Origin: Butyrivibrio sp. LC3010
GTDB lineage: Bacteria > Bacillota > Clostridia > Lachnospirales > Lachnospiraceae
Direction: 5' to 3'
DNA: 64,000 bases
Assembly (NCBI RefSeq): GCF_000424385.1
Contig: NZ_AUJU01000023.1
Span: 1-64,000, forward strand
Position 1 is the stretch's first letter; each line of letters starts with the position of its first letter. Shown piece after piece: positions 6,918 through 15,802 of the stretch. The notes beneath the pieces were generated by a model that saw nothing but the letters and a program-made list of their open reading frames with translations, did no database searches and was not told the DNA's origin. Both the position numbers and the translations under genes were made by a program.

Positions 6918-8294
6918 ATGACACGAGATAGTTATCAACCATTAACGGACACACTCGGACAGTTTGAGCATCAGACCGTCCATACAGTAACTGGGGGAGT
7001 TGTAGATCTTGATGAAGTTCAGTCAGATGTTGTAGATTCTAACGGTCTGGCGGTAATTTCAGAAGATGAAGCTCAGCTTAAAGAATATATAAAAAAGGCG
7101 ATTTCTATAGACAGTCTTGTAGAAACGTTTAATGATAATGCCCATACGACGCTTCTTAAACTTCTTGCCCTTCAGGATAATAAGCATCCACTGAAAAAGG
7201 GAGGTGTCGGTATTGCATACAGAACCGATGCCCTCATTATGCATTGCAAAATGGAATTTACAGCTGATGAAAACATCGTATTTGATGCTATTCTCGGAAC
7301 AATGTCTTCTTTTCCTGAAAATAAAGTATATAGAATAGAGCCGACAAGCTTTCTTGGTCATTCTCGCTATGCAGATGATAAATATCTGTACTCAGTATTC
7401 AGAAAAGGAACGAAGAAGCTAAAAGAGAGACATCTTGTATTTGAAGATCTTGGTCCTGATGGAGAAGATGAGATAGTAGTTCCCTGGTTCAATATCCTCA
7501 GATATCACAATGGAAAAGGCAACAGTAAAGAATCCTCAGCATATATCGAATTTGTACCTTCAGATTTCTTTAAAGATCTGGCATTATGCTCGCAGCTTGT
7601 GCATGGAGCATATGGAGCTCTTGAAGTAACAACACAGCTTCAGGGAAAATATACGATAGCACTTTATTGGTTCCTTGAAAATAAGAAAAATTACAAGGAA
7701 TTTCCTAATGCAACACCTGGAGTTTTCAGAATTTCTATTGAAGATATGAAGCATCAGTTCTCTATACCGGAATCCTATAACGTAGGTGACATAAAAAGAA
7801 GAGTACTTGAGCCAGCAAAAAACAGTATAAATGCAGTTGAAGAATGCGACTTTACCTTTGATTATGAACTTCAAAAAGTAAACGGAGTTTCCGCTGGGTA
7901 TTTGTTTACTGTCAAAGCTAAGCAGTATATTACAACCAGTCAGAATAAACTTATTGAAGAAAAAGCTAATGATGAGCTTTTCCAGCAGCTTAAGTTGTTC
8001 TTAAAAGCTTCTTACATTGAATTTGAAGATGAAGAGATTAAAAGAGTCTGCAAGCAGGTCGAGAGATTAAATAGAGATGCAATGTTTATGATGCAGATCA
8101 TCCTGCAGTTTAAGAAGAGACTTGATGATACTACGAAGGAGCCAATAGAGGATAAGGTTGGTTATCTTTGTAAGATGATAGAGCAGGGAAATAGATCTGC
8201 ACAACGTCAAAGAACAATAAATAATCCATTTAATAATTTTCAGCAGAATGATATAGACTTTGATGCTTTGGAAGCGGATCTTCTTGATAATTAA
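6918..8294 (+). CDS. rep: Replication initiator protein, Rep_3-like
   Basis: A 458-residue initiator expected to bind the iterons just upstream and open the origin. The central part shows the Rep_3 double winged-helix pattern: LQGKYTIALYWFLENKK as the first domain's recognition region, then GVFRISIEDMKHQFSIPESY and DIKRRVLEPAKNSI, the usual start of the second. The product exceeds classical plasmid Reps (about 250-350) because of an acidic N-terminal region (about 100 residues) and a C-terminal tail. Start ATG 6918 follows AAAGGGGAA. The inverted half-iterons upstream imply autoregulation. Family assignment is by motif order; together with iterons and parA I consider the role firm. Confidence 0.88.
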   Translation: MTRDSYQPLTDTLGQFEHQTVHTVTGGVVDLDEVQSDVVDSNGLAVISEDEAQLKEYIKKAISIDSLVETFNDNAHTTLLKLLALQDNKHPLKKGGVGIAYRTDALIMHCKMEFTADENIVFDAILGTMSSFPENKVYRIEPTSFLGHSRYADDKYLYSVFRKGTKKLKERHLVFEDLGPDGEDEIVVPWFNILRYHNGKGNSKESSAYIEFVPSDFFKDLALCSQLVHGAYGALEVTTQLQGKYTIALYWFLENKKNYKEFPNATPGVFRISIEDMKHQFSIPESYNVGDIKRRVLEPAKNSINAVEECDFTFDYELQKVNGVSAGYLFTVKAKQYITTSQNKLIEEKANDELFQQLKLFLKASYIEFEDEEIKRVCKQVERLNRDAMFMMQIILQFKKRLDDTTKEPIEDKVGYLCKMIEQGNRSAQRQRTINNPFNNFQQNDIDFDALEADLLDN

Positions 8295-8575
8295 ATTTGA
8301 TATAATACATTTTCATTCGTACCACAAGTGGTTGCCTCGTAGTAATGATTTACTTGATTGTTGAGCTGTAGACAGAATGCACTTTTATTTCATTTTTATA
8401 GAAATTTTCGAAATAATTTTTAATTATTGCACTTAAGGGCATAGAACACATCCAAAATTTGTGGGATACTGAGTGTATGGCAAAAAAAGTGAATAATAGC
8501 CGAGAGAAATCAGACTCCTTTAGAGCCGAACAGTAATTATAAACCAATAAGTACATTTATGATTAGGAGGTCACC

Positions 8576-9136
8576 ATGAAGATAAGAGTTTGGAAAATCG
8601 TATCGAGAATTATATCACTGGCACTTGTCTTTGCATTCGTATTTATCTTAGCCAGCCCAATGACAGCGTTTGCAAAAACTAAGACGTTAAAACTAAAACC
8701 AGCCTATCCAGCCTATCCCGGTTCACCTGTAGTTGAGATTAACGAGACTGTTGTAACCATAAATAAAACCGGAAACTATAAAGTTGTTCAGAATAAATCA
8801 AATGGTACATTTGAAGGATTTCTGGTATTTGAAGCTCCAAAGACAAAGACTTACAAGATAACTCTCAGTAATCTTAAGTGCAAGGGCAAAGAATTGGTAT
8901 ATGGTGGCGTTGTTACGTATTTTCACTATGAAGGTGATGATTATCTGACGGGCGTAAGCTGTAAAACAAAAGGTACATATGGCATGTCTATATCATCTCA
9001 ACAGAGAGGTGGCTCTATGGTTAAAAAACGTGTTGGAACCATCAGACTTGAAAAAGGGCAAAAGCTGTATTTGTACTACTCATTCATTGTGAAGACCAAG
9101 GGCAAAAAACTCACATCAAACCTTACAATTAAATGA
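8576..9136 (+). CDS. Secreted hypothetical protein
   Basis: A 186-residue protein with a clear signal peptide: basic start MKIRVWK, hydrophobic core, and a likely cleavage after TAFA near residue 33. The mature part is rich in Lys, Thr, Gly and Tyr with alternating strand-like runs (NYKVVQNKSNGTFEGFLVFE, KTYKITLSNLKCKG), suggesting a beta-sandwich. Several Lys-Thr-Lys stretches resemble linkers of cell-wall-associated proteins, but no sorting motif is visible. AGGAGGTCACC precedes ATG 8576 and a strong terminator follows, so it is a single-gene unit. No family recognised. Confidence 0.75.
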   Translation: MKIRVWKIVSRIISLALVFAFVFILASPMTAFAKTKTLKLKPAYPAYPGSPVVEINETVVTINKTGNYKVVQNKSNGTFEGFLVFEAPKTKTYKITLSNLKCKGKELVYGGVVTYFHYEGDDYLTGVSCKTKGTYGMSISSQQRGGSMVKKRVGTIRLEKGQKLYLYYSFIVKTKGKKLTSNLTIK

Positions 9137-9158
9137 TTGAAATAATTTACATATAGTA

Positions 9159-9198
9159 AAGGTGTGTCCCATAGAATTTGTGAGACACACCTTTTTTG
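9159..9198 (+). terminator. Rho-independent terminator
   Basis: AAGGTGTGTC pairs with GACACACCTT over 10 bp and is followed by a T-run. It ends the secreted-protein transcript. Confidence 0.88.
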
Positions 9199-9336
9199 TT
9201 GTATTTTTGTAGAAAAAAATAGGGTAATCCTTTTTGGCAAGGCATCAGCAATTGCACACTCAATTGATCCACAAATAATAAAGAATATTTGCTATAATGT
9301 ATGTCGTTTTAGGAAAAGGAGAATAGAGAGAAACGT

Positions 9337-9651
9337 ATGAGTAATAAAGCTATTTTTATGATCTGTCTTATTGCAGTTATGGCACCCGTATATGTGATGT
9401 TTGCTGTTGCTACAGCAAACATCATGAAAGACAATCGCGTTAAGAAGGATAATACATGGCGCTCAAAAGGTATGTGCTATGGGATGACCTGCGGAATTTT
9501 TATTGGAGTAGTTGTAGGATTTGGCATATGGCATACCGGATCGGCAATGTGCATAGGAATTTTTGCAGGAGATTTTATTGGTGCTTTAATTGGAGGGGTA
9601 ATCGGCACGGTTAAGGATAAAGCAGAGAAAAAGGATAACGTGGAAATTTAA
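9337..9651 (+). CDS. Small glycine-rich membrane protein (104 aa)
   Basis: Two or three hydrophobic segments: residues about 6-28, 48-65 and 72-90. The last two are glycine-rich with GXXXG-like spacing (GIFIGVVVGFGIW, GIFAGDFIGALIGGVIG), which favours tight helix packing. The ends are charged. AAGGAG precedes ATG 9337 by about 17 bases, longer than usual, with AGAGAG nearer. It stands alone between two terminators. Function unknown. Confidence 0.6.
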   Translation: MSNKAIFMICLIAVMAPVYVMFAVATANIMKDNRVKKDNTWRSKGMCYGMTCGIFIGVVVGFGIWHTGSAMCIGIFAGDFIGALIGGVIGTVKDKAEKKDNVEI

Positions 9652-9670
9652 GAATTCAAGTATAATATGC

Positions 9671-9707
9671 GCTGCCAGACTAAATGTAGAGCCTGGCAGT
9701 TTTTTTC
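9671..9707 (+). terminator. Rho-independent terminator
   Basis: CTGCCAG (9672-9678) pairs with CTGGCAG (9693-9699), then seven T. The following 300 bases up to 10005 hold no recognisable gene or repeat. Confidence 0.85.
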
Positions 9708-10005
9708 ATAGTTAAGGAGTGGAAAAAGAAGCCATCATAAAGGAATTATAGAATCGCTATGAATCTTCTCTAAAAGAAAAATAGATATACTGTTTCTGCC
9801 TAAATGTACATTTATTGTAAGGTTCCGAAATCATAGAATAATCTCATAAACAAGCAGTTGCTTCATAGGGTAAATCATATAGTAAAGAAAACAGATGTAA
9901 TGATATAATACCTTTTGCGAAGCGTTGTTACTTAAATAAAAATGCTATGACAGCTTTCTTATGTTTGTTAAAACATAGAGGGAAGAATTTTTGGAGGAAA
10001 AAGGT

Positions 10006-10479
10006 ATGAAAATCAGGTTTGAATCTATTAAAGATGATGCAAGAGCAAAAGCATGGTATCCGGGAAGTCAGATCCGTGAAATAGGAAATATTATGTCGGA
10101 TCCCAATTCGATGGCGCTGACTTATGGACGTCTTCAGCATTTGTTTGGGGAGCCGTTTTATACTTCTGACGATCTTGAAGACGCCTATGATTACTTAATC
10201 CTTGGTACTGATGAGGAGGGCAATACCTATCAGCTTACTGCTTATCATGGACCGACAGGACCTGCAATTGGAGGTGATTCACATGATCCACAAGTTGCTA
10301 AAGCTGCTGAGGAACTTGAGAAGTACATAAATGAAGCAGATTACGTGGATTATGATTATGAGGGTGTTTATCACGATTTTGATGTGATTGTAAAATTCGG
10401 AATAAGAGATGGTGTTCCCTACATGGAAGAAACAGGGATGGATGGAGAAGAGCTTGATTATTCTGAGTTTGAGTTTTGA
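10006..10479 (+). CDS. Acidic hypothetical protein (157 aa)
   Basis: A soluble, strongly acidic protein without signal peptide or membrane segment. The middle has an alpha/beta look (RLQHLFGEPFYTSDDLEDAY, then LILGTDEEGNTYQLTAYHGP) and the C-terminus is rich in Asp, Glu and Tyr. Small acidic single-domain proteins like this are common among immunity proteins and cytosolic accessory proteins, but no family was recognised. The start was moved from TTG 9991 to ATG 10006, because GGAGG (9993-9997) would otherwise lie inside the gene. Confidence 0.65.
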   Translation: MKIRFESIKDDARAKAWYPGSQIREIGNIMSDPNSMALTYGRLQHLFGEPFYTSDDLEDAYDYLILGTDEEGNTYQLTAYHGPTGPAIGGDSHDPQVAKAAEELEKYINEADYVDYDYEGVYHDFDVIVKFGIRDGVPYMEETGMDGEELDYSEFEF

Positions 10480-10572
10480 GACCAGTGAATCCGTTTGCTT
10501 TGAACCTTTTTCTGATAATTTTGAGATAAAAGACTTTAGCATGCAAGTAAGAGAAAGATATAGAGTAACAGT

Positions 10573-10604
10573 GCCCCAGATCACAAGGTCTGGGGTATTA
10601 TTAT
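10573..10604 (+). terminator. Terminator-like hairpin
   Basis: CCCCAGA (10574-10580) pairs with TCTGGGG (10589-10595), followed by a weak T-rich tail. The rest of the 310 bases between 10479 and 10790 shows no gene. Confidence 0.6.
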
Positions 10605-10789
10605 GAGAAAACAAAGTTACTCAGCCTTGAAACTGTGGAAATAAAGTTGATTAAGCTTTATCATGAAAAAAGCATCAGAATAATCTGAAACAATAATGTA
10701 GCTGATTAAAACAAATTTGGAAATATTTGAATATGGCAGATGGGTTATAGGGCTAAAACTAAAAAGCATGAAAGGTCAGATAAATAGGA

Positions 10790-11497
10790 ATGATACGCAT
10801 AACGGTATGGAATGAGAACAAACACGACCAGGAATTGGATATAGTAAAGAAAATATATCCGGAAGGAATTCATGGTTACATAAAAAGCTTTTTAAGCAAG
10901 GAAAATGATTTTGAAGTGAGGACTGCCACATTTTACGATGATGAACATGGATTGACAGAAGAGGTATTATCCAGCACAGATGTCCTTATTTACTGGAGTC
11001 ATGCGTTACAGGATGAGTTTTCCGATGAGGTAGCGCAGAGGATATGTACACATGTGCTGTCCGGAATGGGGCTTATAGCGCTTCATTCTGCCCATTATTC
11101 AAAAATGCTAAGACTTTTGATGGGAAGCACGATGACGCTAAAATGGAAGCATGATGTAGAGGAAAGACTATGGTGCATTGATCCTCTGCATCCAATAGCT
11201 GAAGGCATTCCCGAGTGCATAACGATTCCGCAGGAAGAAATGTATGGAGAGCCTTTTGATATACCGGCCCCTGATGATGTTATTTTTGCAGGTTGGTTTT
11301 CAAACGGTTATGTGTTCAGAAGTGGATGTACTTTTACGCGCGGAAAAGGAAAGATTTTCTACTTCCAACCGGGGCATGAGACGTGTCCTACCTATCATAT
11401 TCCGGAAATACAGAAAATCATCACAAATGCCGTGAGATTTTGCGCGCCAAAAAATATACAGCGCGGAATCCGTGAAAATAAGGAGATTAAGAATTGA
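10790..11497 (+). CDS. ThuA-like domain protein
   Basis: A 235-residue class I glutamine-amidotransferase-like protein of the ThuA (trehalose utilisation) family, thought to act in sugar catabolism. Visible features are the N-terminal ITVWNENKHD, DVLIYWSHALQDEF, GMGLIALHSAHYSK, the LKWKHDVEERLW strand region and GKGKIFYFQPGHETCPTYH near the end, where ThuA proteins have a conserved GHE. Its stop codon overlaps the TTG start of the next gene (TTGA), so the two are translated together. The upstream ribosome binding site is weak. ThuA paired with a sugar isomerase is typical of operons for unusual sugars or inositols, but no transporter is adjacent. Confidence 0.82.
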   Translation: MIRITVWNENKHDQELDIVKKIYPEGIHGYIKSFLSKENDFEVRTATFYDDEHGLTEEVLSSTDVLIYWSHALQDEFSDEVAQRICTHVLSGMGLIALHSAHYSKMLRLLMGSTMTLKWKHDVEERLWCIDPLHPIAEGIPECITIPQEEMYGEPFDIPAPDDVIFAGWFSNGYVFRSGCTFTRGKGKIFYFQPGHETCPTYHIPEIQKIITNAVRFCAPKNIQRGIRENKEIKN

Positions 11498-12294
11498 AGC
11501 TATCAGTATTTTACGATCACATAATAGAAGCACATGAACAGACTGGAAAAAGTATCAGGGAAATTCTTTTGGAAGTACGCGGGTTTGGTGTAGAAGCCCT
11601 TGAAATACGTCTCAGTCATCTTCAGGAAAGTCAGACCGTTGCCAAGCAGATCAAGGAGGCCGGATTTAAAATAAGCTGTATATTTGAGTTTTATGAGATG
11701 GGGATCAATGATGAAACCAGGAAGATAGAGGAGCATTTAAATATGGCGAAAGAGCTCGATGCTCCTAATATAATGATCGTGCCCGGTTTTTTGCGGGGCG
11801 ATGATGTCACAACAATAAAAGCCTCTATGCAAGATGAATCACGCCTTAAAACTTTTTTTGATTCAAATGAAGAAGTAAAGCGCATGGCTGAAGGAATGAA
11901 TAAGGCAGCTTTGATGGGAAAAGAACTAGGAATAAGTGTCCTGTTTGAAGATTTTGATGATTTTTCTTCTCCCATGTCCGCAAAAAACGGTGTTGAATGG
12001 TTCCTTGAGAAGTGCCCGAATGTCGGATATACCTTCGATTGTGGTAATTTTATTATGTATAATGAGAACGTTCTTGAGGCATTTAATAAATTTCATGCAA
12101 GAATAAGGCATGTTCATTGCAAAGACAGATCCCATGAAGCAGTAGCGGTGGGAGAGGGAAGGCTTCCTATTGGAGAGGTTGTTACAGCACTACTTAAATC
12201 GGGATACAACGGCTATTTTGCTATAGAACATTTTGATGCAAAAGACCAACTGGATTGTATAAAGAAATCTGCTTTTTATTTACAGAATTTATGA
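11494..12294 (+). CDS. Sugar phosphate isomerase/epimerase (AP_endonuc_2 TIM barrel)
   Basis: A 266-residue TIM barrel of the xylose-isomerase-like family that interconverts keto and aldo sugars or epimers. Metal-site motifs are present: VLFEDFDDF with the Glu of strand 5, NVGYTFDCGNF with the Asp on strand 6, RHVHCKDR with the His on strand 7, and FAIEHFD near the C-terminus. The start is TTG 11494, with AGGAG eight bases upstream inside the ThuA gene and a four-base overlap with its stop. The substrate is unknown; the ThuA neighbour suggests a shared sugar pathway. Confidence 0.86.
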   Translation: MKLSVFYDHIIEAHEQTGKSIREILLEVRGFGVEALEIRLSHLQESQTVAKQIKEAGFKISCIFEFYEMGINDETRKIEEHLNMAKELDAPNIMIVPGFLRGDDVTTIKASMQDESRLKTFFDSNEEVKRMAEGMNKAALMGKELGISVLFEDFDDFSSPMSAKNGVEWFLEKCPNVGYTFDCGNFIMYNENVLEAFNKFHARIRHVHCKDRSHEAVAVGEGRLPIGEVVTALLKSGYNGYFAIEHFDAKDQLDCIKKSAFYLQNL

Positions 12295-12482
12295 AAAATA
12301 ATAATTGTTGAACAGTTGGCATTTTTGGCAAAAGCTATGAATTCAATATAATTATCTTGAAGGATATTGCAAGGCACACATTAAGCAAAAACCACAGAAC
12401 ATAGCATGGAATAAAGGGCAACAGCTAGTTGCGTGAAATATGATGATTTCTGTTATAGAATTGTCATAAAGGAGGGATTCGC

Positions 12483-13247
12483 ATGGATACAAAAGATGTT
12501 TTACTTGAACTTAGAACCAGGAACAACCTTTCGCAGGATGATCTGGCGGAAAAAGTTTTTGTGACCAGACAGGCAGTTTCACGTTGGGAAAATGGTGAGA
12601 CGGTTCCAAATACTGAGACATTGAAACTACTGTCAAATTTTTATAATGTCTCGATCAACACTTTGCTCGGATCGCCCCATAAACTTATTTGCCAATGCTG
12701 CGGCATGCCACTTGAGGACGCAATCATCGGTAGAAATAAGGACGGATCTTTAAATGAGGATTACTGCAAATGGTGCTACGCTGATGGAACTTTTACCTAC
12801 GGCAACATGGACAACCTGATTGAGGTCTGCATTCCCAATATGGTTAACGAGGAATTTACTGAGGAACAGGCTCGCAGCTACCTTAGGCAGGAACTCCCCA
12901 AACTTAAATACTGGAAAAGATATAAAGAACTCAGCGACAACGGGCAGTTTGAAGCATTCAAGGAACAGCTGATCAAAGAGATAAATGATCTTCATGTAGA
13001 AGGCCTGCCGAAAGTCGAACGACTTAATGCTCTTGTGGGAAGCTATGTCAATCTCGAATACCGACTTCCCAGCGGAGAAAGCGTGAAATTTCTGGATGAC
13101 AATGAAACATATCTTGGCAATCAGCTGGAGTCAGAATTTGGCGGTGACAGATGTTTCGGAGTTCTTGCCGGGATGAATTTCATCATGGTATGTACCTACG
13201 AAGCAGAAGGCGCCAACCCTGAGCTCGTGCTGTATAAAAAGAGATAA
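12483..13247 (+). CDS. XRE-family regulator with zinc-ribbon domain
   Basis: A 254-residue DNA-binding protein. Residues 1-62 are an HTH_3 domain (LRTRNNLSQDDLAEKVFVTR, QAVSRWENGETVPNTETL). Next comes a zinc ribbon (CQCCGMPL ... DYCKWCYADGTFTYG), giving a CxxC and a CxxC pair as in the family often found after XRE domains in Clostridia. The C-terminal 70 residues (NLEYRLPSGESVKFLDDNET, YLGNQLESEFGGDR) look beta-rich and may sense a ligand. A strong AAAGGAGGG precedes ATG 12483. The target genes are unknown. Confidence 0.85.
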   Translation: MDTKDVLLELRTRNNLSQDDLAEKVFVTRQAVSRWENGETVPNTETLKLLSNFYNVSINTLLGSPHKLICQCCGMPLEDAIIGRNKDGSLNEDYCKWCYADGTFTYGNMDNLIEVCIPNMVNEEFTEEQARSYLRQELPKLKYWKRYKELSDNGQFEAFKEQLIKEINDLHVEGLPKVERLNALVGSYVNLEYRLPSGESVKFLDDNETYLGNQLESEFGGDRCFGVLAGMNFIMVCTYEAEGANPELVLYKKR

Positions 13248-13301
13248 AAGGCTCGGAAGTCTTCAGAAGCAACTTCATGCAGGAAAATTTACATCAGGAT
13301 A

Positions 13302-14201
13302 TTAGTTTTTCTGAAATTTTTTCCTGTACTGAAGAGGCGTAATGCCTTCATATTTATTGAACATATTTATAAGACCTCTCGAGTCTGAGAAACCGCAGTC
13401 CATTGCAATTTCGAGAACAGACTTATGAGTCTGGGACAAGCTGTCTTTGGCAGCATTGACTCGCATTCTTGTCAGGAATTCTTTATAGGTTATTCCCATA
13501 TTGGATTTGAAAAATCTGGAAAAATAACTGGCGGAATAACCGAAGGCATCAGCAACAGACATTTCGTTTATAGCACTATAATAATTTTCTTCAGTATATG
13601 AAATGATTTTCCTTAAGATATCTGAATTTTTTCTGCTCTTTTCGGGCATTTCAGTATCTTTAAGGCTCAGATCATCCTTACAGATGTAGTATAAAAGCTC
13701 ATGAACAAGACCAATAAGGCGCATGTTTTCATACTTGTTCAAAGTTTTGCCATCAGCATATTGTGAAAGGTCCTTCATTATTTCGGAGGGCCTTTTTTCA
13801 CCCGGCTTAAAAACGGGTTTAAAGTAAAGCTCATCGAAGTTTGGAATGAAATTACGAAGAAAAGAGTCGCTTATCTGGAGTACGGTTGTAAGTGTTGCAG
13901 GCAATTTCTCATAAGGTGTTGTTCTGTTTGAGATTACTTTATGGATACTCTGACTGTTAACAATGATAAACAGGTCTTCCTGCAGATTATGGGCGATACC
14001 ATCTGTATAATATTCTCCATCATTTGAATAAGAATAGACTATTTCGAGCTCGTTATGCCAGTGATCGAGAACATCGCTGACAGCCGATAAATTTTTATTT
14101 GGGTATAAATCCTTTTTGTGAATATTCAATATCTTGAAGGGCATCTCTGTGTGGTAATGTACAACTTCATAAGAGATGTCCTTATTGTTTAAATCTGACA
14201 T
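13302..14201 (-). CDS. AraC-family transcriptional regulator
   Basis: A 299-residue regulator with an N-terminal cupin-like sensor (HWHNELEIVYSYSNDGEYYT) and a C-terminal pair of helix-turn-helix motifs (VADAFGYSASYFSRFFKSNM and VLEIAMDCGFSDSRGLINMF, ending TPLQYRKKF). It is divergent from the GPH symporter gene, with 179 bases between them, so it most likely controls the symporter and esterase in response to a sugar. Length and domain order are typical. Confidence 0.88.
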   Translation of the reverse strand: MSDLNNKDISYEVVHYHTEMPFKILNIHKKDLYPNKNLSAVSDVLDHWHNELEIVYSYSNDGEYYTDGIAHNLQEDLFIIVNSQSIHKVISNRTTPYEKLPATLTTVLQISDSFLRNFIPNFDELYFKPVFKPGEKRPSEIMKDLSQYADGKTLNKYENMRLIGLVHELLYYICKDDLSLKDTEMPEKSRKNSDILRKIISYTEENYYSAINEMSVADAFGYSASYFSRFFKSNMGITYKEFLTRMRVNAAKDSLSQTHKSVLEIAMDCGFSDSRGLINMFNKYEGITPLQYRKKFQKN

Positions 14202-14380
14202 GGTAAATCCTTTTTAAAAGTATAAATAGCAATTATTGAGTATTATATAGAGTTTATGTCAGATGTCAAGAAAACGTAATTTTTAAGATAAAAAATGTAA
14301 AGAGTAATTAGACATGTTTTTATATATTAAGATTCGTTGAACGGGATTGGGGGATCCCGATATAAGATTGGAGGTTACAA

Positions 14381-15760
14381 ATGGAAGCAATAGTTTATGA
14401 ACAGCAAGAAGAAAAAAAGGGGCGACTCTCAGCAAGTGAGAAGTTCGCATATGGTATAGGAGATTGTGGAGCTAACGTAATCGTAGCTCTTGCATCATCT
14501 TTTTTGACAGGATACTATACAGACACTGTAGGAATCGCTGCTGCAGCCATCGGAACAATGATGCTCCTGTGCAGAGTATTTGACGGTATAACAGATCTTA
14601 TCATGGGTGCACTTGTAGATAGGACCAATACAAAATATGGTAAAGCAAGACCATGGCTTTTGTGGACAGCACCGCTTATGGGAATTTCACTCTTTATGAT
14701 ATTCAATGTTCCGGCATCGCTGGGCGCAAGCGGCAAACTGGTTTACATCTACCTGACCTATATTTTCCAGAATTGCATTATCTATACAGCTAACAATTTG
14801 CCTTATAATGCACTTCTTAGCCGTATGACACTTGATGTACAGGATAGAGCTCAGACAGCATCTATCAGATTTGTAATGACACAGGTTACATCACTTGTTA
14901 CAAACGTTATTACAGCTAATCTTATTGCAACTGTAGGTTGGAAATCAATCTCTGTTATATATGGAGCAATTGCCTGCGCAATGTGCATTCTGTGCTTCCT
15001 TGGAGTTAGAGAGCACGTTGATGCAGTAGAGGACGGAACAGTTAAAGTAGAGCAGGTTCCTTTTTCAAAAGCACTTCCGGCACTTTTAAAGAATAAGTAT
15101 TTCTTTATTCAGGCCCTTATGTTCATGTTCCTGTACATCAACGTAGTTGCAACAGGTTCAATGACATACTACTTTTGCAATAGTGTACTTGGTAACATTG
15201 CATTTCTTTCATGGACATCAGTTGCCGGAACAATACCTGCAATGATTGTAAATCTTGCAATGCCCAAGTTGGTAGCTAAATTCGGAAAAAGAAAACTCAT
15301 GATCACAGGTGCCGTTATCATGGCAATAGGTTCAGTGATCATTGGTGCTGCAGGATCAAATCTTCCTCTTGTAGTTATAGGACTTATCGTTAAAGGATTT
15401 GGAACAGGTCCCATCATGTCAGGTATTTTTGCTACAACAGCAGACGTAGTTGACTATGGTGAATGGAAGACAGGAGTTCGTTCTGAAGGTCTTGTAAATA
15501 GCTGCACAAGCTTTGGTATGAAGGTTGGTATCGGTCTTGGTTCTGCAATATGCACATGGATCATCGCTATCGGTGGTTATGTTGGTACAGCAGAGGTTCA
15601 GACAGAGGCTGCTCTTGCATCTATCCGTTTCGGATATGGATATTTTGGAGCAATCCTTTCACTTGTAGTTCTGGCACTTTGCATCATCATGAATATAGAT
15701 AAGCATATCGACCAGATTCAGAGTGATCTTGAAGCTAAGAGAGCAGTAGTGGAATTTTAA
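14381..15760 (+). CDS. GPH-family glycoside:cation symporter (MFS)
   Basis: A 459-residue, 12-segment membrane transporter importing a glycoside, pentoside or hexuronide with a cation. The GPH signature DRTNTKYGKARPWLLW lies in the loop between segments 2 and 3, and the N-terminal FAYGIGDCGANVIVALASSF is typical of MelB/YicJ-like proteins. GGAGG precedes ATG 14381. It is followed 42 bases later by an esterase and faces an AraC regulator, suggesting uptake of an acylated or plant-wall-derived oligosaccharide that is de-esterified inside. The substrate is not readable. Confidence 0.88.
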   Translation: MEAIVYEQQEEKKGRLSASEKFAYGIGDCGANVIVALASSFLTGYYTDTVGIAAAAIGTMMLLCRVFDGITDLIMGALVDRTNTKYGKARPWLLWTAPLMGISLFMIFNVPASLGASGKLVYIYLTYIFQNCIIYTANNLPYNALLSRMTLDVQDRAQTASIRFVMTQVTSLVTNVITANLIATVGWKSISVIYGAIACAMCILCFLGVREHVDAVEDGTVKVEQVPFSKALPALLKNKYFFIQALMFMFLYINVVATGSMTYYFCNSVLGNIAFLSWTSVAGTIPAMIVNLAMPKLVAKFGKRKLMITGAVIMAIGSVIIGAAGSNLPLVVIGLIVKGFGTGPIMSGIFATTADVVDYGEWKTGVRSEGLVNSCTSFGMKVGIGLGSAICTWIIAIGGYVGTAEVQTEAALASIRFGYGYFGAILSLVVLALCIIMNIDKHIDQIQSDLEAKRAVVEF

Positions 15761-15802
15761 AGTAAAGAATTTAGAATTTTTCGTTATGAAAGAGGTGTAA
15801 AA

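Noticed and set aside
8350..8556. Minus-strand frame between rep and the secreted protein
   Set aside because: No start signal, no recognisable motif, and it runs through the promoter region of the next gene.
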